64,000 bases of DNA from Clostridiales bacterium Firm_16 (GTDB lineage Bacteria; Bacillota; Clostridia; Saccharofermentanales; Saccharofermentanaceae). The DNA lies in NCBI GenBank assembly GCA_001604185.1, contig LVAV01000028.1, forward strand, positions 62,001 through 126,000, read 5' to 3'. The notes beneath the pieces were generated by a model. It was not told the origin of the DNA and did no database searches. It was given only the letters and a program-made list of their open reading frames with translations. This document shows, in pieces, positions 1 to 10,172 of this stretch. Position numbers and translations under genes: made by a program. Within the stretch, counting starts at the first letter, position 1; every line of letters starts with the position of its first letter.

Positions 1-288
1 GGTCAGACAGCAGCTAACCCGATCCTTTCCACATTGAAGCACTTCCGTGAAGAATATGTGGAGCACGTAGTAGATAAGAAGTGCCGTTGCCATGTATGTA
101 AGGGCCTCACAGAATACTACATCGATCCTGAGATCTGTAAGAAGTGTTCTCTCTGCGCTAAGAAGTGCCCGGTCAACGCTATTACAGGTGAGGTTGGTAA
201 GGTAGCTTACTCTATCGATACTACAAAGTGCATCAAGTGCGGTGCTTGTATCGAGAATTGTAAGTTCAAGGCTGTTCAGAAGAGATAA
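1..288 (+). CDS. NADH-dependent/bifurcating hydrogenase subunit (NuoF/HndC-like), C-terminal fragment with 2x[4Fe-4S] ferredoxin domain; 5' truncated by window edge
   Basis: Frame open from base 1; CKKCSLCAKKCPVNAITG and CIKCGACIENCKFKAV ferredoxin motifs; directly upstream of the [FeFe]-hydrogenase gene. Confidence 0.85.
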   Translation, partial: GQTAANPILSTLKHFREEYVEHVVDKKCRCHVCKGLTEYYIDPEICKKCSLCAKKCPVNAITGEVGKVAYSIDTTKCIKCGACIENCKFKAVQKR

Positions 289-331
289 TTCAAGTGACGA
301 TCGTCAATTCGATAAAGGAGTGTGAAACAAA

Positions 332-2101
332 ATGGATATGGTCAATGTAACCATTGATGGGGTTTCGGTACAAGTTCCTTCGAACTACACCGTTCTTGAA
401 GCAGCTAAACAAGCCGGCATTAAGATTCCGACCCTGTGTTATTTAAAAGATGTCAACGAAGTTGGCGCTTGCCGCGTCTGCCTCGTTGAAGTTGAGAAGG
501 CTCGTGCCCTCGCTGCTGCCTGCGTTATGCCGGTAAACGAAGGTATGGTCGTTCATACAAACAGCAAGAAGGTTCGTGATACCAGAAAAGCTACTCTCGA
601 AATGATCCTCTCCGATCATAACCGTGACTGCCTGTCCTGTATCCGTAACCAGAACTGCGAACTCCAGACTCTGGCTGAAGAGTATGGTATCCGTAAGGTA
701 ACTTTCGAAGGTGAGAAGAGCCCGTCTACATTCGACGATAAGTCTTTCTCCATCGTTCGCGATGGCAGCAAGTGCGTTAAGTGCGGACGTTGCGTATCTG
801 CTTGTAAGAAGCAGGGCATCGGTGTTCTGTCCTTCATCAACCGTGGATTCTCCACATCTGTTGGTCCTGCTTACGACATCTCTATGGCAGATGCTCCGTG
901 TATCTACTGTGGTCAGTGCATCATTGCCTGCCCGGTTGGTGCTCTGCATGAGAAGGAAGAGACCGATAAGGTATGGGCTGCAATCCAGGATCCGACAAAG
1001 CACGTTGTTATGCAGGTTGCTCCTGCTGTTCGTGCCGGTATCGGTGAAGAGTTCGGTCTCCCGATCGGAACTCGTGCAACAGGTAAGATGTTCGCCGCTA
1101 TGAAGCGTCTCGGTGCCGATAAGGTATTCGATACGAACTGGGGTGCTGACCTTACCATCATGGAAGAGGGAACAGAGCTCCTGAACCGTATCAAGGACGG
1201 CGGCGTTCTCCCGATGATTACTTCCTGCTCACCTGGATGGATCCGTTTCTGCGAATTCTATTATCCTGAATTCATCCCGAACCTTTCCACATGTAAGTCT
1301 CCACACGAGATGGAAGGTGCAATCATTAAGTCTTACTACGCTAAGCAGAATAACATCGATCCTAAGGATATCGTTGTTGTATCTGTAATGCCTTGTACTT
1401 CTAAGAAGACAGAAGCTGCCAGAGAGCAGATGGTCAATGCAGATGGTCTGCGTGATGTTGATGTTGTTATCACAACACGTGAGCTGGCTCGCATGATCCG
1501 TGAAGCTGGTCTGGACTTCAACAGCCTGCCGGATGAAGGTCCGGATGCTGATCTTCTCGGTGAGTATTCCGGTGCTGCTGTTATCTTCGGTGCTACCGGT
1601 GGTGTTATGGAAGCTGCTGTTCGTACAGTTGCCGACATTCTCGAAGAGAAAGATCTGCCTGAGTTCGAATACAAGGCAGTTCGTGGCGTAGATGCTGACA
1701 TTAAGGAAGCTGAACTCACCCTGGGTGGTAAGAACATCCGTGTAGCTGTTGCCCACAGTACAGCTGCTGCTAGAAAGCTTCTTGATGCAATCAAGGACGG
1801 TTCCGCTCCTGAGTATACCTTCATTGAGATCATGGGTTGCTCCGGTGGATGCGTCTGCGGTGGTGGTCAGCCTCAGGTACCGGCTCAGAAACTCATGGAT
1901 ATCGATATCCGTGCTGAGCGTGCTAAGGCCCTCTACGAAGAAGACGAGATCATGCCGATCCGTAAGAGCCACAAGAACTCTCAGGTTGACAAGCTCTACA
2001 AAGAGTTCCTCGGTGCTCCGAATGGTCACCTGGCTCACGAGCTCCTGCACACAACTTATGCGAAGAGAGAGATCTATCCGGATTCTATCCTCGAAGAGTA
2101 A
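332..2101 (+). CDS. [FeFe]-hydrogenase catalytic subunit (HydA/HndD-like, modular group A)
   Basis: N-terminal 2Fe-2S domain, ferredoxin clusters, H-cluster motifs TSCSPGW, MPCTSKK, EIMGCSGGCVCGGGQP. Confidence 0.93.
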   Translation: MDMVNVTIDGVSVQVPSNYTVLEAAKQAGIKIPTLCYLKDVNEVGACRVCLVEVEKARALAAACVMPVNEGMVVHTNSKKVRDTRKATLEMILSDHNRDCLSCIRNQNCELQTLAEEYGIRKVTFEGEKSPSTFDDKSFSIVRDGSKCVKCGRCVSACKKQGIGVLSFINRGFSTSVGPAYDISMADAPCIYCGQCIIACPVGALHEKEETDKVWAAIQDPTKHVVMQVAPAVRAGIGEEFGLPIGTRATGKMFAAMKRLGADKVFDTNWGADLTIMEEGTELLNRIKDGGVLPMITSCSPGWIRFCEFYYPEFIPNLSTCKSPHEMEGAIIKSYYAKQNNIDPKDIVVVSVMPCTSKKTEAAREQMVNADGLRDVDVVITTRELARMIREAGLDFNSLPDEGPDADLLGEYSGAAVIFGATGGVMEAAVRTVADILEEKDLPEFEYKAVRGVDADIKEAELTLGGKNIRVAVAHSTAAARKLLDAIKDGSAPEYTFIEIMGCSGGCVCGGGQPQVPAQKLMDIDIRAERAKALYEEDEIMPIRKSHKNSQVDKLYKEFLGAPNGHLAHELLHTTYAKREIYPDSILEE

Positions 2102-2126
2102 GTTTTGTAAGAAAACAAACAATAAG

Positions 2127-2154
2127 AAGGACGTCCTGCGGGACGTCCTTTTTT
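2127..2154 (+). terminator. Rho-independent terminator of hydrogenase operon
   Basis: AAGGACGTCC-TGCG-GGACGTCCTT followed by T-run. Confidence 0.9.
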
Positions 2155-2184
2155 ATGTGGATGAACTAAGTAATCAGCAGATAT

Positions 2185-2214
2185 AAAAAGAGGGTGTCTC
2201 GTTGAGACACCCTC
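2185..2214 (-). terminator. Rho-independent terminator of the minus-strand PFP gene
   Basis: Perfect 11-bp stem GAGGGTGTCTC/GAGACACCCTC; T-run on minus strand. Confidence 0.85.
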
Positions 2215-2240
2215 AAATGTTTCTTGATTGGTTTATTGGA

Positions 2241-3899
2241 TCAGGAATGCTCCAGAGCCAGTGTTCTGGTTGTCAGATCGCAAACTTCAGCAGGTCCGTA
2301 GTACTGGATAGCACCCGGATAAGTGAAGCATGTCTCAACAGCCCACTTCTCGCGGTTAGCTTCGAAGTACTTGAACGGCTTGCCGTCCAGCTCAACCAGA
2401 GCCTTACGGATAACCGGCTTATCTTCGCCGTTTCTTCTTTCCATGTTCATCATCTTGGTGATCGGCATACCACCGGCGATCCACTCTTCAGCCGGCTTGG
2501 AGATGTTGGAAACCTTAGAGAGATAACCTGTGAAACCATACTGGATCAGCATGAAAGCGTTGAAGCCGAGAGAGTAGCAGTAGTCAGCGTCGAAGTTGGA
2601 TGGGAAAGCGCAACGGCCTTCGTAACCAAAGAAGTGATGCTGAGCACCGAACTTGCCCTTATATGTACCAGCTTCCTTTCTCTTAGCGAGCTCAGCCTTA
2701 ACCATCTCGGAGAAGAGCTTCTCAGACTCGATGAGAGAAACCTGAACGTTACCGTGCGGGTCGCGCTCGAGGAAGAGCTGCTGCTGGATACCCTGCGGCA
2801 GAATGTCGAATACCTTGAAAGCATCAGCGCTGAGACCAGCCTTGATGAAATCATACTTAGCGTTCCAGTCAGGAAGTGCATTGAAAGCTGCAGTCTTCTC
2901 GCCGGCAAGGAGCTCATTGATCTCAGCGATGAGAGCAGAGAACTCAGGAACGAACTCTACGATACCTTCCGGAATGATTGCTACACCGAAGTTCTCACCG
3001 TTGTTGCCACGCTTTTCAACTGCATCTGCGATGTAGTTGGTGATCTGTGCAAGAGACATCTTCTTAGCAGCAACTTCCTCACCGATAAGGCAGATGTTCG
3101 GCTGTGTCTCAAGAGCGCACTCGAGAGCTACGTGAGAAGCGGAACGCCCCATAACCTTGATGAAGTGCCAGTACTTCTTAGCGGAGTTAGCATCACGCTC
3201 GATGTTACCGATGAGCTCGGAATATGTCTTGGTAGCTGTATCGAAACCGAAAGAAGCCTCGATGTCCTCATTCTTAAGGTCACCATCGATGGTCTTCGGG
3301 CAACCGATAACCTGGATACCTGTATTCTTTGCAGCCATGTACTCAGCCAGTGTAGCAGCGTTGGTGTTGGAGTCATCACCACCGATGATAACGATTGCTG
3401 TAAGACCATTCTTCTTAGCATTCTCAGCAACGATGTTGAACTGCTCCTGTGTTTCGAGCTTGGTTCTACCGGAACCGATGATATCGAAACCACCTGTATT
3501 TCTGTAAGAATCGATGAACTTGTCGTCGAATTCTACGTAGTCATTCTTAAGAAGTCCGTCCGGACCACCCTTGAAACCGAGAAGGACGTTGTCCTTGTTG
3601 GTTGCTTTCAGTGCATCATAGAGACCACTGATTACGTTATGTCCGCCTGGAGCCTGTCCGCCGGAAAGGATAACACCAACGACCTGCTTCTTAGCAGCGG
3701 ATGTGTTCTGGCCTTTCTCGAAAGTGATCTCCGGCTTTCCGTATGTGTTCGGGAAGAGAGCCTGGATCTTGTCCTGGTCAGCTACACTCTGAGTAGCAGC
3801 GCCTTCCTTAACACAGATTTCTGCGATACCGTTTCTGAGCATGCCCGGAAGTTTCGGCTGATACTCGTATCTTGCTTTCTGAAGTGGTGAAAGATTCAT
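2241..3899 (-). CDS. Pyrophosphate--fructose 6-phosphate 1-phosphotransferase (PFP)
   Basis: [37 protein letters not shown] motifs; start set to internal ATG with AGGAG upstream. Confidence 0.92.
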   Translation of the reverse strand: MNLSPLQKARYEYQPKLPGMLRNGIAEICVKEGAATQSVADQDKIQALFPNTYGKPEITFEKGQNTSAAKKQVVGVILSGGQAPGGHNVISGLYDALKATNKDNVLLGFKGGPDGLLKNDYVEFDDKFIDSYRNTGGFDIIGSGRTKLETQEQFNIVAENAKKNGLTAIVIIGGDDSNTNAATLAEYMAAKNTGIQVIGCPKTIDGDLKNEDIEASFGFDTATKTYSELIGNIERDANSAKKYWHFIKVMGRSASHVALECALETQPNICLIGEEVAAKKMSLAQITNYIADAVEKRGNNGENFGVAIIPEGIVEFVPEFSALIAEINELLAGEKTAAFNALPDWNAKYDFIKAGLSADAFKVFDILPQGIQQQLFLERDPHGNVQVSLIESEKLFSEMVKAELAKRKEAGTYKGKFGAQHHFFGYEGRCAFPSNFDADYCYSLGFNAFMLIQYGFTGYLSKVSNISKPAEEWIAGGMPITKMMNMERRNGEDKPVIRKALVELDGKPFKYFEANREKWAVETCFTYPGAIQYYGPAEVCDLTTRTLALEHS

Positions 3900-4079
3900 A
3901 ATATACACTCCTTTATAATAAATTACTAGGACAATGCTAAATCATATTCTTAGTAAAGTAAAGAGGAAAAGCCCATTTCACTTTATCAAAATCTGTTGAC
4001 TCGTGTTTACAGTTTATTCTCATTTTAGGATTTGAGAGAATGATATAATTTCAATAGATGCATCATTGGGGGATGAAGT

Positions 4080-5201
4080 ATGACTTTCTTTTATTACTTG
4101 CGTAAAATTAGGAAGTTTTTTGAAAATGTGTTTGCCGTGGGAAGATGGAAGAAGCTTTCCGACGCTGCTGTTTTCATTTATATCAGCACTACGCTCTTTT
4201 CTTCGATCGTAGGCTTGTTCCTCTATGCTTTTCTTTCTTATATTCTGGAGTACCCGGTTTTCCCGGCCTGGGGGACGATGGGACATACACAGGGAATGAT
4301 CCTTCTTACCGTTATCCTCGGCATGGTATTCATCGATTTTCTGATGGGTACGTTCTTTGTTTTCCTTTTTGATAAACTGATTTTTTCTCCAACAGAGAAC
4401 ATTATCGGGGAAATCCAGAAGAAGACGGAGGATGCCTCCAATGCATTCCCGCAGGAGATGCGGCAGCTCGTGGAAGACAACCCGTTTATTCAGGTATCTT
4501 CTACCGGTACCTGGATCGATTCTGTAGATCGATATATTACTATTGCCGGTAATGAGAAGTATTATGATGAGACGACGGGATGCTTTAACAGAAAGTATTT
4601 TAAGCAGGTTTTAAGCAATATGCTGAAGACAGAAATGCTCTGCGATATCCAGGACTCTGAAGCGCAAAAGACCTACGGCAGCAATATGGTTGCGATCTTC
4701 ATGATCGACATTGATCACTTCAAGTACATCAACGATGATTTCGGTCATCAGTATGGTGACGTGATATTGGCTCTTGTGGGCAAGACGCTTCGTAAGATGG
4801 TCGGAAAACGCGGAGTTGTAATAAGAAACGGCGGTGAGGAGTTCCTCATGATTGTCTGCCTGAAGTATCCGGAAAGAATGGAAGATTACGCAGAATACGT
4901 ACGCCAGATTTTTGCCAAGAACGTTAGGATCACAGGTCATGGTGACAAGAACCGCCCGGTGACATGCAGTATCGGTTATACGCCTTTCCCGCTTTTCGAT
5001 GAGAAACCGACGGCGATTTCGGTAGATGAACATGTTAACCTGGCAGACCAGGCCATGTATCTTTCCAAGACTTCAGGAAGAAACACCTGGAGAGGATTGG
5101 AAGTCGTACGTGCTCCTTATAGTGAAAAAGAGATCGACAAGGTGGTTGAATCCATCGATTATGGTGAAAAATCCCGATATATTAAGATTCTTTCGCCGTA
5201 A
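4080..5201 (+). CDS. Membrane-anchored GGDEF-domain diguanylate cyclase
   Basis: N-terminal hydrophobic segments; DIDHFKYINDDFGHQYGD and RNGGEEFLMI (GGEEF) motifs. Confidence 0.88.
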   Translation: MTFFYYLRKIRKFFENVFAVGRWKKLSDAAVFIYISTTLFSSIVGLFLYAFLSYILEYPVFPAWGTMGHTQGMILLTVILGMVFIDFLMGTFFVFLFDKLIFSPTENIIGEIQKKTEDASNAFPQEMRQLVEDNPFIQVSSTGTWIDSVDRYITIAGNEKYYDETTGCFNRKYFKQVLSNMLKTEMLCDIQDSEAQKTYGSNMVAIFMIDIDHFKYINDDFGHQYGDVILALVGKTLRKMVGKRGVVIRNGGEEFLMIVCLKYPERMEDYAEYVRQIFAKNVRITGHGDKNRPVTCSIGYTPFPLFDEKPTAISVDEHVNLADQAMYLSKTSGRNTWRGLEVVRAPYSEKEIDKVVESIDYGEKSRYIKILSP

Positions 5202-5314
5202 GTATTTACAATCCCGATTCTGTGTGTTAAGATACCGAAGTATTTTGCCGTAGTCACAGTTTATGGAAGGTTCCGACCATTTACTTTGCTACAGGATTAT
5301 GGAGGTAAATAACA

Positions 5315-5578
5315 ATGGGACAGATCAACAAAGCTGAGATCATCAAGGAGTACGCTCTTAAAGAGGGTGACACAGGTTCTCCGGAAGTACAGATTGCAAT
5401 TCTCTCTGCTAGAATCAATCATCTTACTGAGCACCTGAAGGTTCACAAGAATGACCACCACAGCCGTCGTGGACTGCTGATGCTGGTAGGTCAGAGAAGA
5501 GGTCTTCTTGACTACCTTGCTCGTATCGATATCGAGCGTTATCGTTCAATCATTTCTCGTTTGAACATCAGAAAGTGA
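5315..5578 (+). CDS. rpsO: 30S ribosomal protein S15
   Basis: 87 aa; [38 protein letters not shown]. Confidence 0.97.
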   Translation: MGQINKAEIIKEYALKEGDTGSPEVQIAILSARINHLTEHLKVHKNDHHSRRGLLMLVGQRRGLLDYLARIDIERYRSIISRLNIRK

Positions 5579-5598
5579 TCACATTATTTTGGATCCCG

Positions 5599-5632
5599 GC
5601 CGTCTTTCGTGAAAACGAAGGACGGCTTTTTT
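5599..5632 (+). terminator. rpsO terminator/attenuator
   Basis: GCCGTC.TTCGT-gaaa-ACGAA.GACGGC hairpin plus T-run. Confidence 0.85.
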
Positions 5633-5822
5633 CTGTGTGAATTCTTGATATTTTCCGTTTCTGCTTGCTTTTTTTGTCTCTTATCTTTAATATAGATATG
5701 TTGCGCAGTATGCGTACGTATAATCTTTTTCAGGGAGCGTAGTGGGTAGATTGATATCCCGTCTTGTACGGAGTGTGAATCTACAAGCTACCTCCTGAGA
5801 ATACAGTTTTATGGAGGTATGT

Positions 5823-8084
5823 ATGGAAGAACGTACATTTAAAATGGAACTGGCCGGCCGTCCGCTCGTTGTTGAAACAGGAAAGCTTGCCCAGTTCACC
5901 AATGGTGCTTGTCTTATCCGTTATGGTGAGACCGTTATCCTTTCCACAGTAACTGCTTCTAAGACTCCTCGTGAGGGCGTGGATTTTTTCCCGCTGTCCG
6001 TTGATTACGAAGAGAAGATGTATGCTGTTGGTAAGATCCCGGGTGGTTATATCAAGAGAGAGGGCCGTCCTTCTGAGAAAGCGATCCTGACATCTCGTGT
6101 TATCGACCGTCCGATTCGTCCTTTGTTCCCGAAGGATCTCAGAAACGATGTAGTTGTATCTAACATGGTTATGTCTGTTGATCAGGATTGCTCTCCTGAG
6201 ATCGCTGCCATGATCGGTACATCTATTGCTATCGCTATTTCCGATATTCCGTGGAACGGCCCGGTTGGCGGCGTTGTTCTCGGCTTGATCGGTGATGATG
6301 TTATCATCAACCCGACTGAGGCACAGAGAAACGAGAGCCGTATGTATGTTACTCTGGCCGGTACAGCTAAGAAGATCTGCATGGTTGAGGCCGGTGCTAA
6401 CGAAGTTCCGGATGAGACAATGCTCGAGGCAATTGCTGTAGGTCACGAGACGATCAAGGAAATCGTTTCCTTTATCAACGGAATCGTTGCTGAGATCGGT
6501 AAGGAGAAGTTCACATACGAATCTGCAGATGTTCCGGAAGAAGTATTCACACTTGTTAAGGATTTTGCCTGGGATAAGATGCGTCAGGCTGTTCTCGCTG
6601 TAGACAAGTCCGTTCGTGATGCTAACATCGAAGCTCTGACAAAAGAGATCGAGGAGTATCTTACCGAGCAGAACGAAGAGTATCTCCCGTATCTGGCAGA
6701 TGCAGTTTATAAGCTTGAGAAGAAGGTTGTTCGTAACTACCTGTTCAAGGAGCATGTTCGTGTTGATGGTCGTCGTCTTGACGAGATCCGTCCGCTGTCC
6801 TGCGATGTAGGACTTCTCCCGAGAGTTCATGGTTCGGGTCTTTTCCAGCGTGGTCAGACACAGGTCATGACAACTTGTACTCTTGCTCCGCTTTCCTTCT
6901 CCCAGACTCTCGATGGTCTCGATAATGAAGTAACAAAGCGTTATATGCATTACTACAACATGCCGGGTTATTCCGTAGGTGAAGCTAAGGCTTCCCGTTC
7001 TCCGGGACGTCGTGAGATCGGTCACGGTGCTCTTGCTGAGCGTTCTCTGGTTCCGGTACTTCCGTCTGAGGAAGAATTCCCGTATGCGATCCGTACAGTA
7101 TCTGAGATCCTGATGTCCAACGGTTCTACATCTCAGGGTTCTGTATGCGCTTCCACACTGGCTCTCATGGATGCCGGTGTTCCGATCAAGAAGCCGGTTG
7201 CCGGTATCTCTACCGGTTTGATCGTAAACGAAGAAGATGAGAATGACTTCCTGGTATTCATGGATATCCAGGGCATCGAAGACTTCTTCGGTGATATGGA
7301 CTTTAAGGTTGCCGGAACAGAAGATGGTATTACCTCTATTCAGGTCGACATCAAGGTTGACGGTCTGTCTCTTGATATCATCCGTAAGGCTTTCGAACTT
7401 ACTCAGAAGGGTAGAAAGCAGATCATCAATGAGGTATTGCTCCCGAGAATTTCTGCACCACGTGCTGAGCTGAGCAAGTATGCTCCGAGAATCATCACCA
7501 TGCAGATCCCGGTTGACAAGATCCGTGAGGTTATCGGTACTGGCGGAAAGGTTATCAACAAGATCATTGCTGATACCGGCGCTCAGATCGATATCAATGA
7601 TGATGGTATCCTGCACATTGCAACACCTGATCAGGAAGCTGCTGCTAAGGCAATGGCAATCATCAAGGGTATTGTTGCTGATCCGGAAGTTGGCGTAGAG
7701 TACGAAGGTGTAGTAACAAGACTGATGCAGTTCGGTGCGTTTGTAGAGTTCCTGCCGGGTAAGGAAGGTCTGGTACATATCTCCAAGATGGCATGGAGCC
7801 GTGTGGAGAATGTTGAGGATGCTGTTAAGGAAGGCGACGTTGTTAAGGTCAAGCTCCTTGAAGTTGACAGCCAGGGCAGATATAACCTTTCTATGCGTGA
7901 CTGCATGGAGAAGCCGGAAGGTTATGTAGAGGAGGAAGCAGCTCCGAGAAGAAGTGACCGTCCGGGTCGTGAGAGAAGAGGCGGTCATGGTGATCGTTTC
8001 GAGAAGCGTCAGAGAAGAGATTCTTCTGATGACAACAACGGTGGCGAGGCTCCGCATCCGGGTGCACGCTCCCGCGAGTTCTGA
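5823..8084 (+). CDS. pnp: Polyribonucleotide nucleotidyltransferase (PNPase)
   Basis: RNase PH repeats, KH and S1 domains; start moved to ATG 5823 because the ORF-track ATG at 5811 overlaps the GGAGG RBS. Confidence 0.96.
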   Translation: MEERTFKMELAGRPLVVETGKLAQFTNGACLIRYGETVILSTVTASKTPREGVDFFPLSVDYEEKMYAVGKIPGGYIKREGRPSEKAILTSRVIDRPIRPLFPKDLRNDVVVSNMVMSVDQDCSPEIAAMIGTSIAIAISDIPWNGPVGGVVLGLIGDDVIINPTEAQRNESRMYVTLAGTAKKICMVEAGANEVPDETMLEAIAVGHETIKEIVSFINGIVAEIGKEKFTYESADVPEEVFTLVKDFAWDKMRQAVLAVDKSVRDANIEALTKEIEEYLTEQNEEYLPYLADAVYKLEKKVVRNYLFKEHVRVDGRRLDEIRPLSCDVGLLPRVHGSGLFQRGQTQVMTTCTLAPLSFSQTLDGLDNEVTKRYMHYYNMPGYSVGEAKASRSPGRREIGHGALAERSLVPVLPSEEEFPYAIRTVSEILMSNGSTSQGSVCASTLALMDAGVPIKKPVAGISTGLIVNEEDENDFLVFMDIQGIEDFFGDMDFKVAGTEDGITSIQVDIKVDGLSLDIIRKAFELTQKGRKQIINEVLLPRISAPRAELSKYAPRIITMQIPVDKIREVIGTGGKVINKIIADTGAQIDINDDGILHIATPDQEAAAKAMAIIKGIVADPEVGVEYEGVVTRLMQFGAFVEFLPGKEGLVHISKMAWSRVENVEDAVKEGDVVKVKLLEVDSQGRYNLSMRDCMEKPEGYVEEEAAPRRSDRPGRERRGGHGDRFEKRQRRDSSDDNNGGEAPHPGARSREF

Positions 8085-8112
8085 TCTCAAAATAGATTTG
8101 ATAAAAATGCTG

Positions 8113-8149
8113 AACTGCCCTAAAACTTTCGGTTTTAGGGCAGTTTATT
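8113..8149 (+). terminator. pnp terminator
   Basis: AACTGCCCTAAAAC / GTTTTAGGGCAGTT hairpin, T-rich tail. Confidence 0.85.
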
Positions 8150-8213
8150 TATGCTTTGAAACCGTTAAATTCGGTTGACACTATAACATGTTGTGTTAGA
8201 ATTTAAGTAGCGT

Positions 8214-8290
8214 CGGGGTGTAGCTCAGTTGGCTAGAGTGCTTGCTTGGGGTGCAAGAGGTCGCCTGTTCAAGTCAGGTCACTCCGACCA
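8214..8290 (+). tRNA. tRNA-Pro (anticodon GGG)
   Basis: Acceptor CGGGGTG/CACTCCG, D arm GCTCAGTTGG, anticodon loop TTGGGGT, T loop TTCAAGT, encoded CCA. Confidence 0.95.
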
Positions 8291-8336
8291 CCTATTTTAA
8301 TAGTTACTATGCATGTAGTGGCAGAGGAGGTTAATT

Positions 8337-9185
8337 ATGTTTTGTTCAAAATGCGGTAATGTGGTTCCAGACGGAAGCGCTACTTGCCCGAATTGCGGCA
8401 ATCCGATGAGCGCACCTAGCCCGATCCCGACAGCAGCACCGGTTGCAGCTCCTGTAGCAGCACCTGTAGCAGCTCCGGTCGCAGATCCAGCAGCACAGCA
8501 GATTCCGGTTCAGGCTCCGGTAGCTCAGGCTCCTGCACAGGCTCCGATCGCACAGGCTCCTGTTGCGCAGGCTCCGGTAGCACCTGTGGCAGCTCCGGTT
8601 GCTAAGGCACCTTCCAATATCGATCTTGATTTTGGCGGTTTCTTTAAAGATTTCTTCGCTAATCCGATCGATGCGATCCTTAATCGTGCTAAGCCGTCCG
8701 GATGGCTTCTTGGTCTGATTTTTGCAGGTGGATTTGTTCTTCTTGAGTTCATCCTGGCATTGATCAATAACAAGGTTAAGATTGCACAGTATGCTTTCTG
8801 TTCATTCTTTACTGAGATCGGTATTATTGCTGCTCTGATGGGAATTATCACTCTCTTCACAAAGCTGTTCGGACTGAAGCCGTTAAGCTTCCTGTCTTCT
8901 GTAGCTCTTGTTGGTATGGCTCGTATGCCGATGATCGCTATGCGTCTGCTTGCTTTCATCAACACGAAGGTTTATCTTGCGATGGATATCAATTTCTTCT
9001 CCATCTCTTCGATCTTCACTTCTCTGGCTACGATCTTTATGATTCTCGTTATTTATGAGTATGCATTGAACAATAAAGAGAACAAATCTAAAGTAACTTG
9101 CTTGTATTTCTTGCTTGCTACTATGGCTGCCTTCTATTTCGCAGATTCTTTCTGCAGCTGGATGTTCTACAAGCTTTTCATCTGA
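8337..9185 (+). CDS. Zinc-ribbon membrane protein with Pro/Ala-rich linker
   Basis: N-terminal CSKCG..CPNCG zinc ribbon, PVAAPVA/AQAPVAQAP linker, several hydrophobic helices. Confidence 0.75.
   Translation: MFCSKCGNVVPDGSATCPNCGNPMSAPSPIPTAAPVAAPVAAPVAAPVADPAAQQIPVQAPVAQAPAQAPIAQAPVAQAPVAPVAAPVAKAPSNIDLDFGGFFKDFFANPIDAILNRAKPSGWLLGLIFAGGFVLLEFILALINNKVKIAQYAFCSFFTEIGIIAALMGIITLFTKLFGLKPLSFLSSVALVGMARMPMIAMRLLAFINTKVYLAMDINFFSISSIFTSLATIFMILVIYEYALNNKENKSKVTCLYFLLATMAAFYFADSFCSWMFYKLFI
8412..8612 (+). repeat. Low-complexity in-frame repeat encoding Pro/Ala/Val/Gln linker
   Basis: Repeated gcacctgtagcagctccggt-like units encoding APVAAPVAAPVA...AQAPVAQAPVAP. Confidence 0.8.
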
Positions 9186-9211
9186 TAATTTATCGCATAG
9201 AAAATAATATA

Positions 9212-9241
9212 GAAGAGGGTGTCGCAAGACACCCTCTTTTT
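9212..9241 (+). terminator. Rho-independent terminator (inverted repeat could also serve the minus strand)
   Basis: AGAGGGTGTC-GCAA-GACACCCTCT followed by TTTTT. Confidence 0.85.
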
Positions 9242-9274
9242 CTATATTTTATTGAATTCAGAAGCGTGATGGAA

Positions 9275-10015
9275 TCACATAACGAAGCCGCCGTTTACGC
9301 CAAGCACCTGCCCGGTGATAAAAGAGGCTTCGTCGCTTGCCAGGAAGAAGACGGCATCGGCAACTTCCTCTGGGCTTCCGATGCGGCATAGAGGTGTAGA
9401 TTCGCAAAGTGAGTCTCGGGTCTCATCATCCAGGGATGCGTTCATCTCGGTATCGATCACACCTGGGGCCACACAATTGACCCGGATGCTGGATGGACCG
9501 ACCTCCTGGGCGAGGGCTTTTGTAAAACCGATAATGGCGGCCTTGGATGTGGAGTAGGCAACTTCACAGGAGGCGCCGGTAACGCCCCACATAGAGGAGA
9601 CGGTAATGATCGAGCCGGTGTGGCGTGCGATCATGGAAGGAAGAACGGCCTGGGACAGGTTGAAGAGTCCTCCGATATTGGTGTCCATGATCCGGTTCCA
9701 TTCTTCCGAAGTGGTTTCGGTGAAAAGTTCGATCTTATCCACGCCGGCATTGCTGACCAGGACATCAACAGGACCGAAGAGGTCTACCGCTTCTTTGACA
9801 GCAGCAAGAACAGAGTCGTTGTCTCGAACGTCGACTTTCAAAGCAAGACAGTCATAGGTAATGTTCTTGATCCGTTCCAGTGTGTATTGGGCGGATTCAT
9901 TGTCAGCTCGATAGAAAAAAGTGACTTTATAGCCGTTCTGGGCGAACTTATAAGCTGTGGCGGCACCGATTCCGCGGGATCCGCCGGTGATCAGACAATG
10001 CTTCCGGTTATCCAT
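9275..10015 (-). CDS. SDR-family oxidoreductase (FabG-like)
   Basis: TGGSRGIG cofactor motif, NAG, YSTSKAA catalytic motif; start set at 10015 with AGGAAGG RBS. Confidence 0.88.
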   Translation of the reverse strand: MDNRKHCLITGGSRGIGAATAYKFAQNGYKVTFFYRADNESAQYTLERIKNITYDCLALKVDVRDNDSVLAAVKEAVDLFGPVDVLVSNAGVDKIELFTETTSEEWNRIMDTNIGGLFNLSQAVLPSMIARHTGSIITVSSMWGVTGASCEVAYSTSKAAIIGFTKALAQEVGPSSIRVNCVAPGVIDTEMNASLDDETRDSLCESTPLCRIGSPEEVADAVFFLASDEASFITGQVLGVNGGFVM

Positions 10016-10172
10016 AAGCTTTACCTTCCTAATCATTTCTGTACTTATGGTATCGAACTCTTCGGAAACTGACAAGTTGTTCTGAAGAAATGAGGTTCGG
10101 GCAAGAAAAAAGTTGCGCATTTAGCGGATAATGATTATTATTTCTTTAGTACTTTTCGAAAGGAAACAGAAC

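Noticed and set aside
2202-3890. 562-aa plus-strand ORF opposite PFP
   Set aside because: Antisense shadow of the PFP gene; low-complexity Leu/Ser/Val-rich translation, no motifs
5781-8090. 769-aa minus-strand ORF opposite pnp
   Set aside because: Shadow ORF created by codon bias of pnp; no domain-like sequence and fully antisense to a certain gene
8412-8612. Possible CRISPR-like or tandem repeat
   Set aside because: In-frame Pro/Ala codon repeats inside a CDS, no spacers and no regular period
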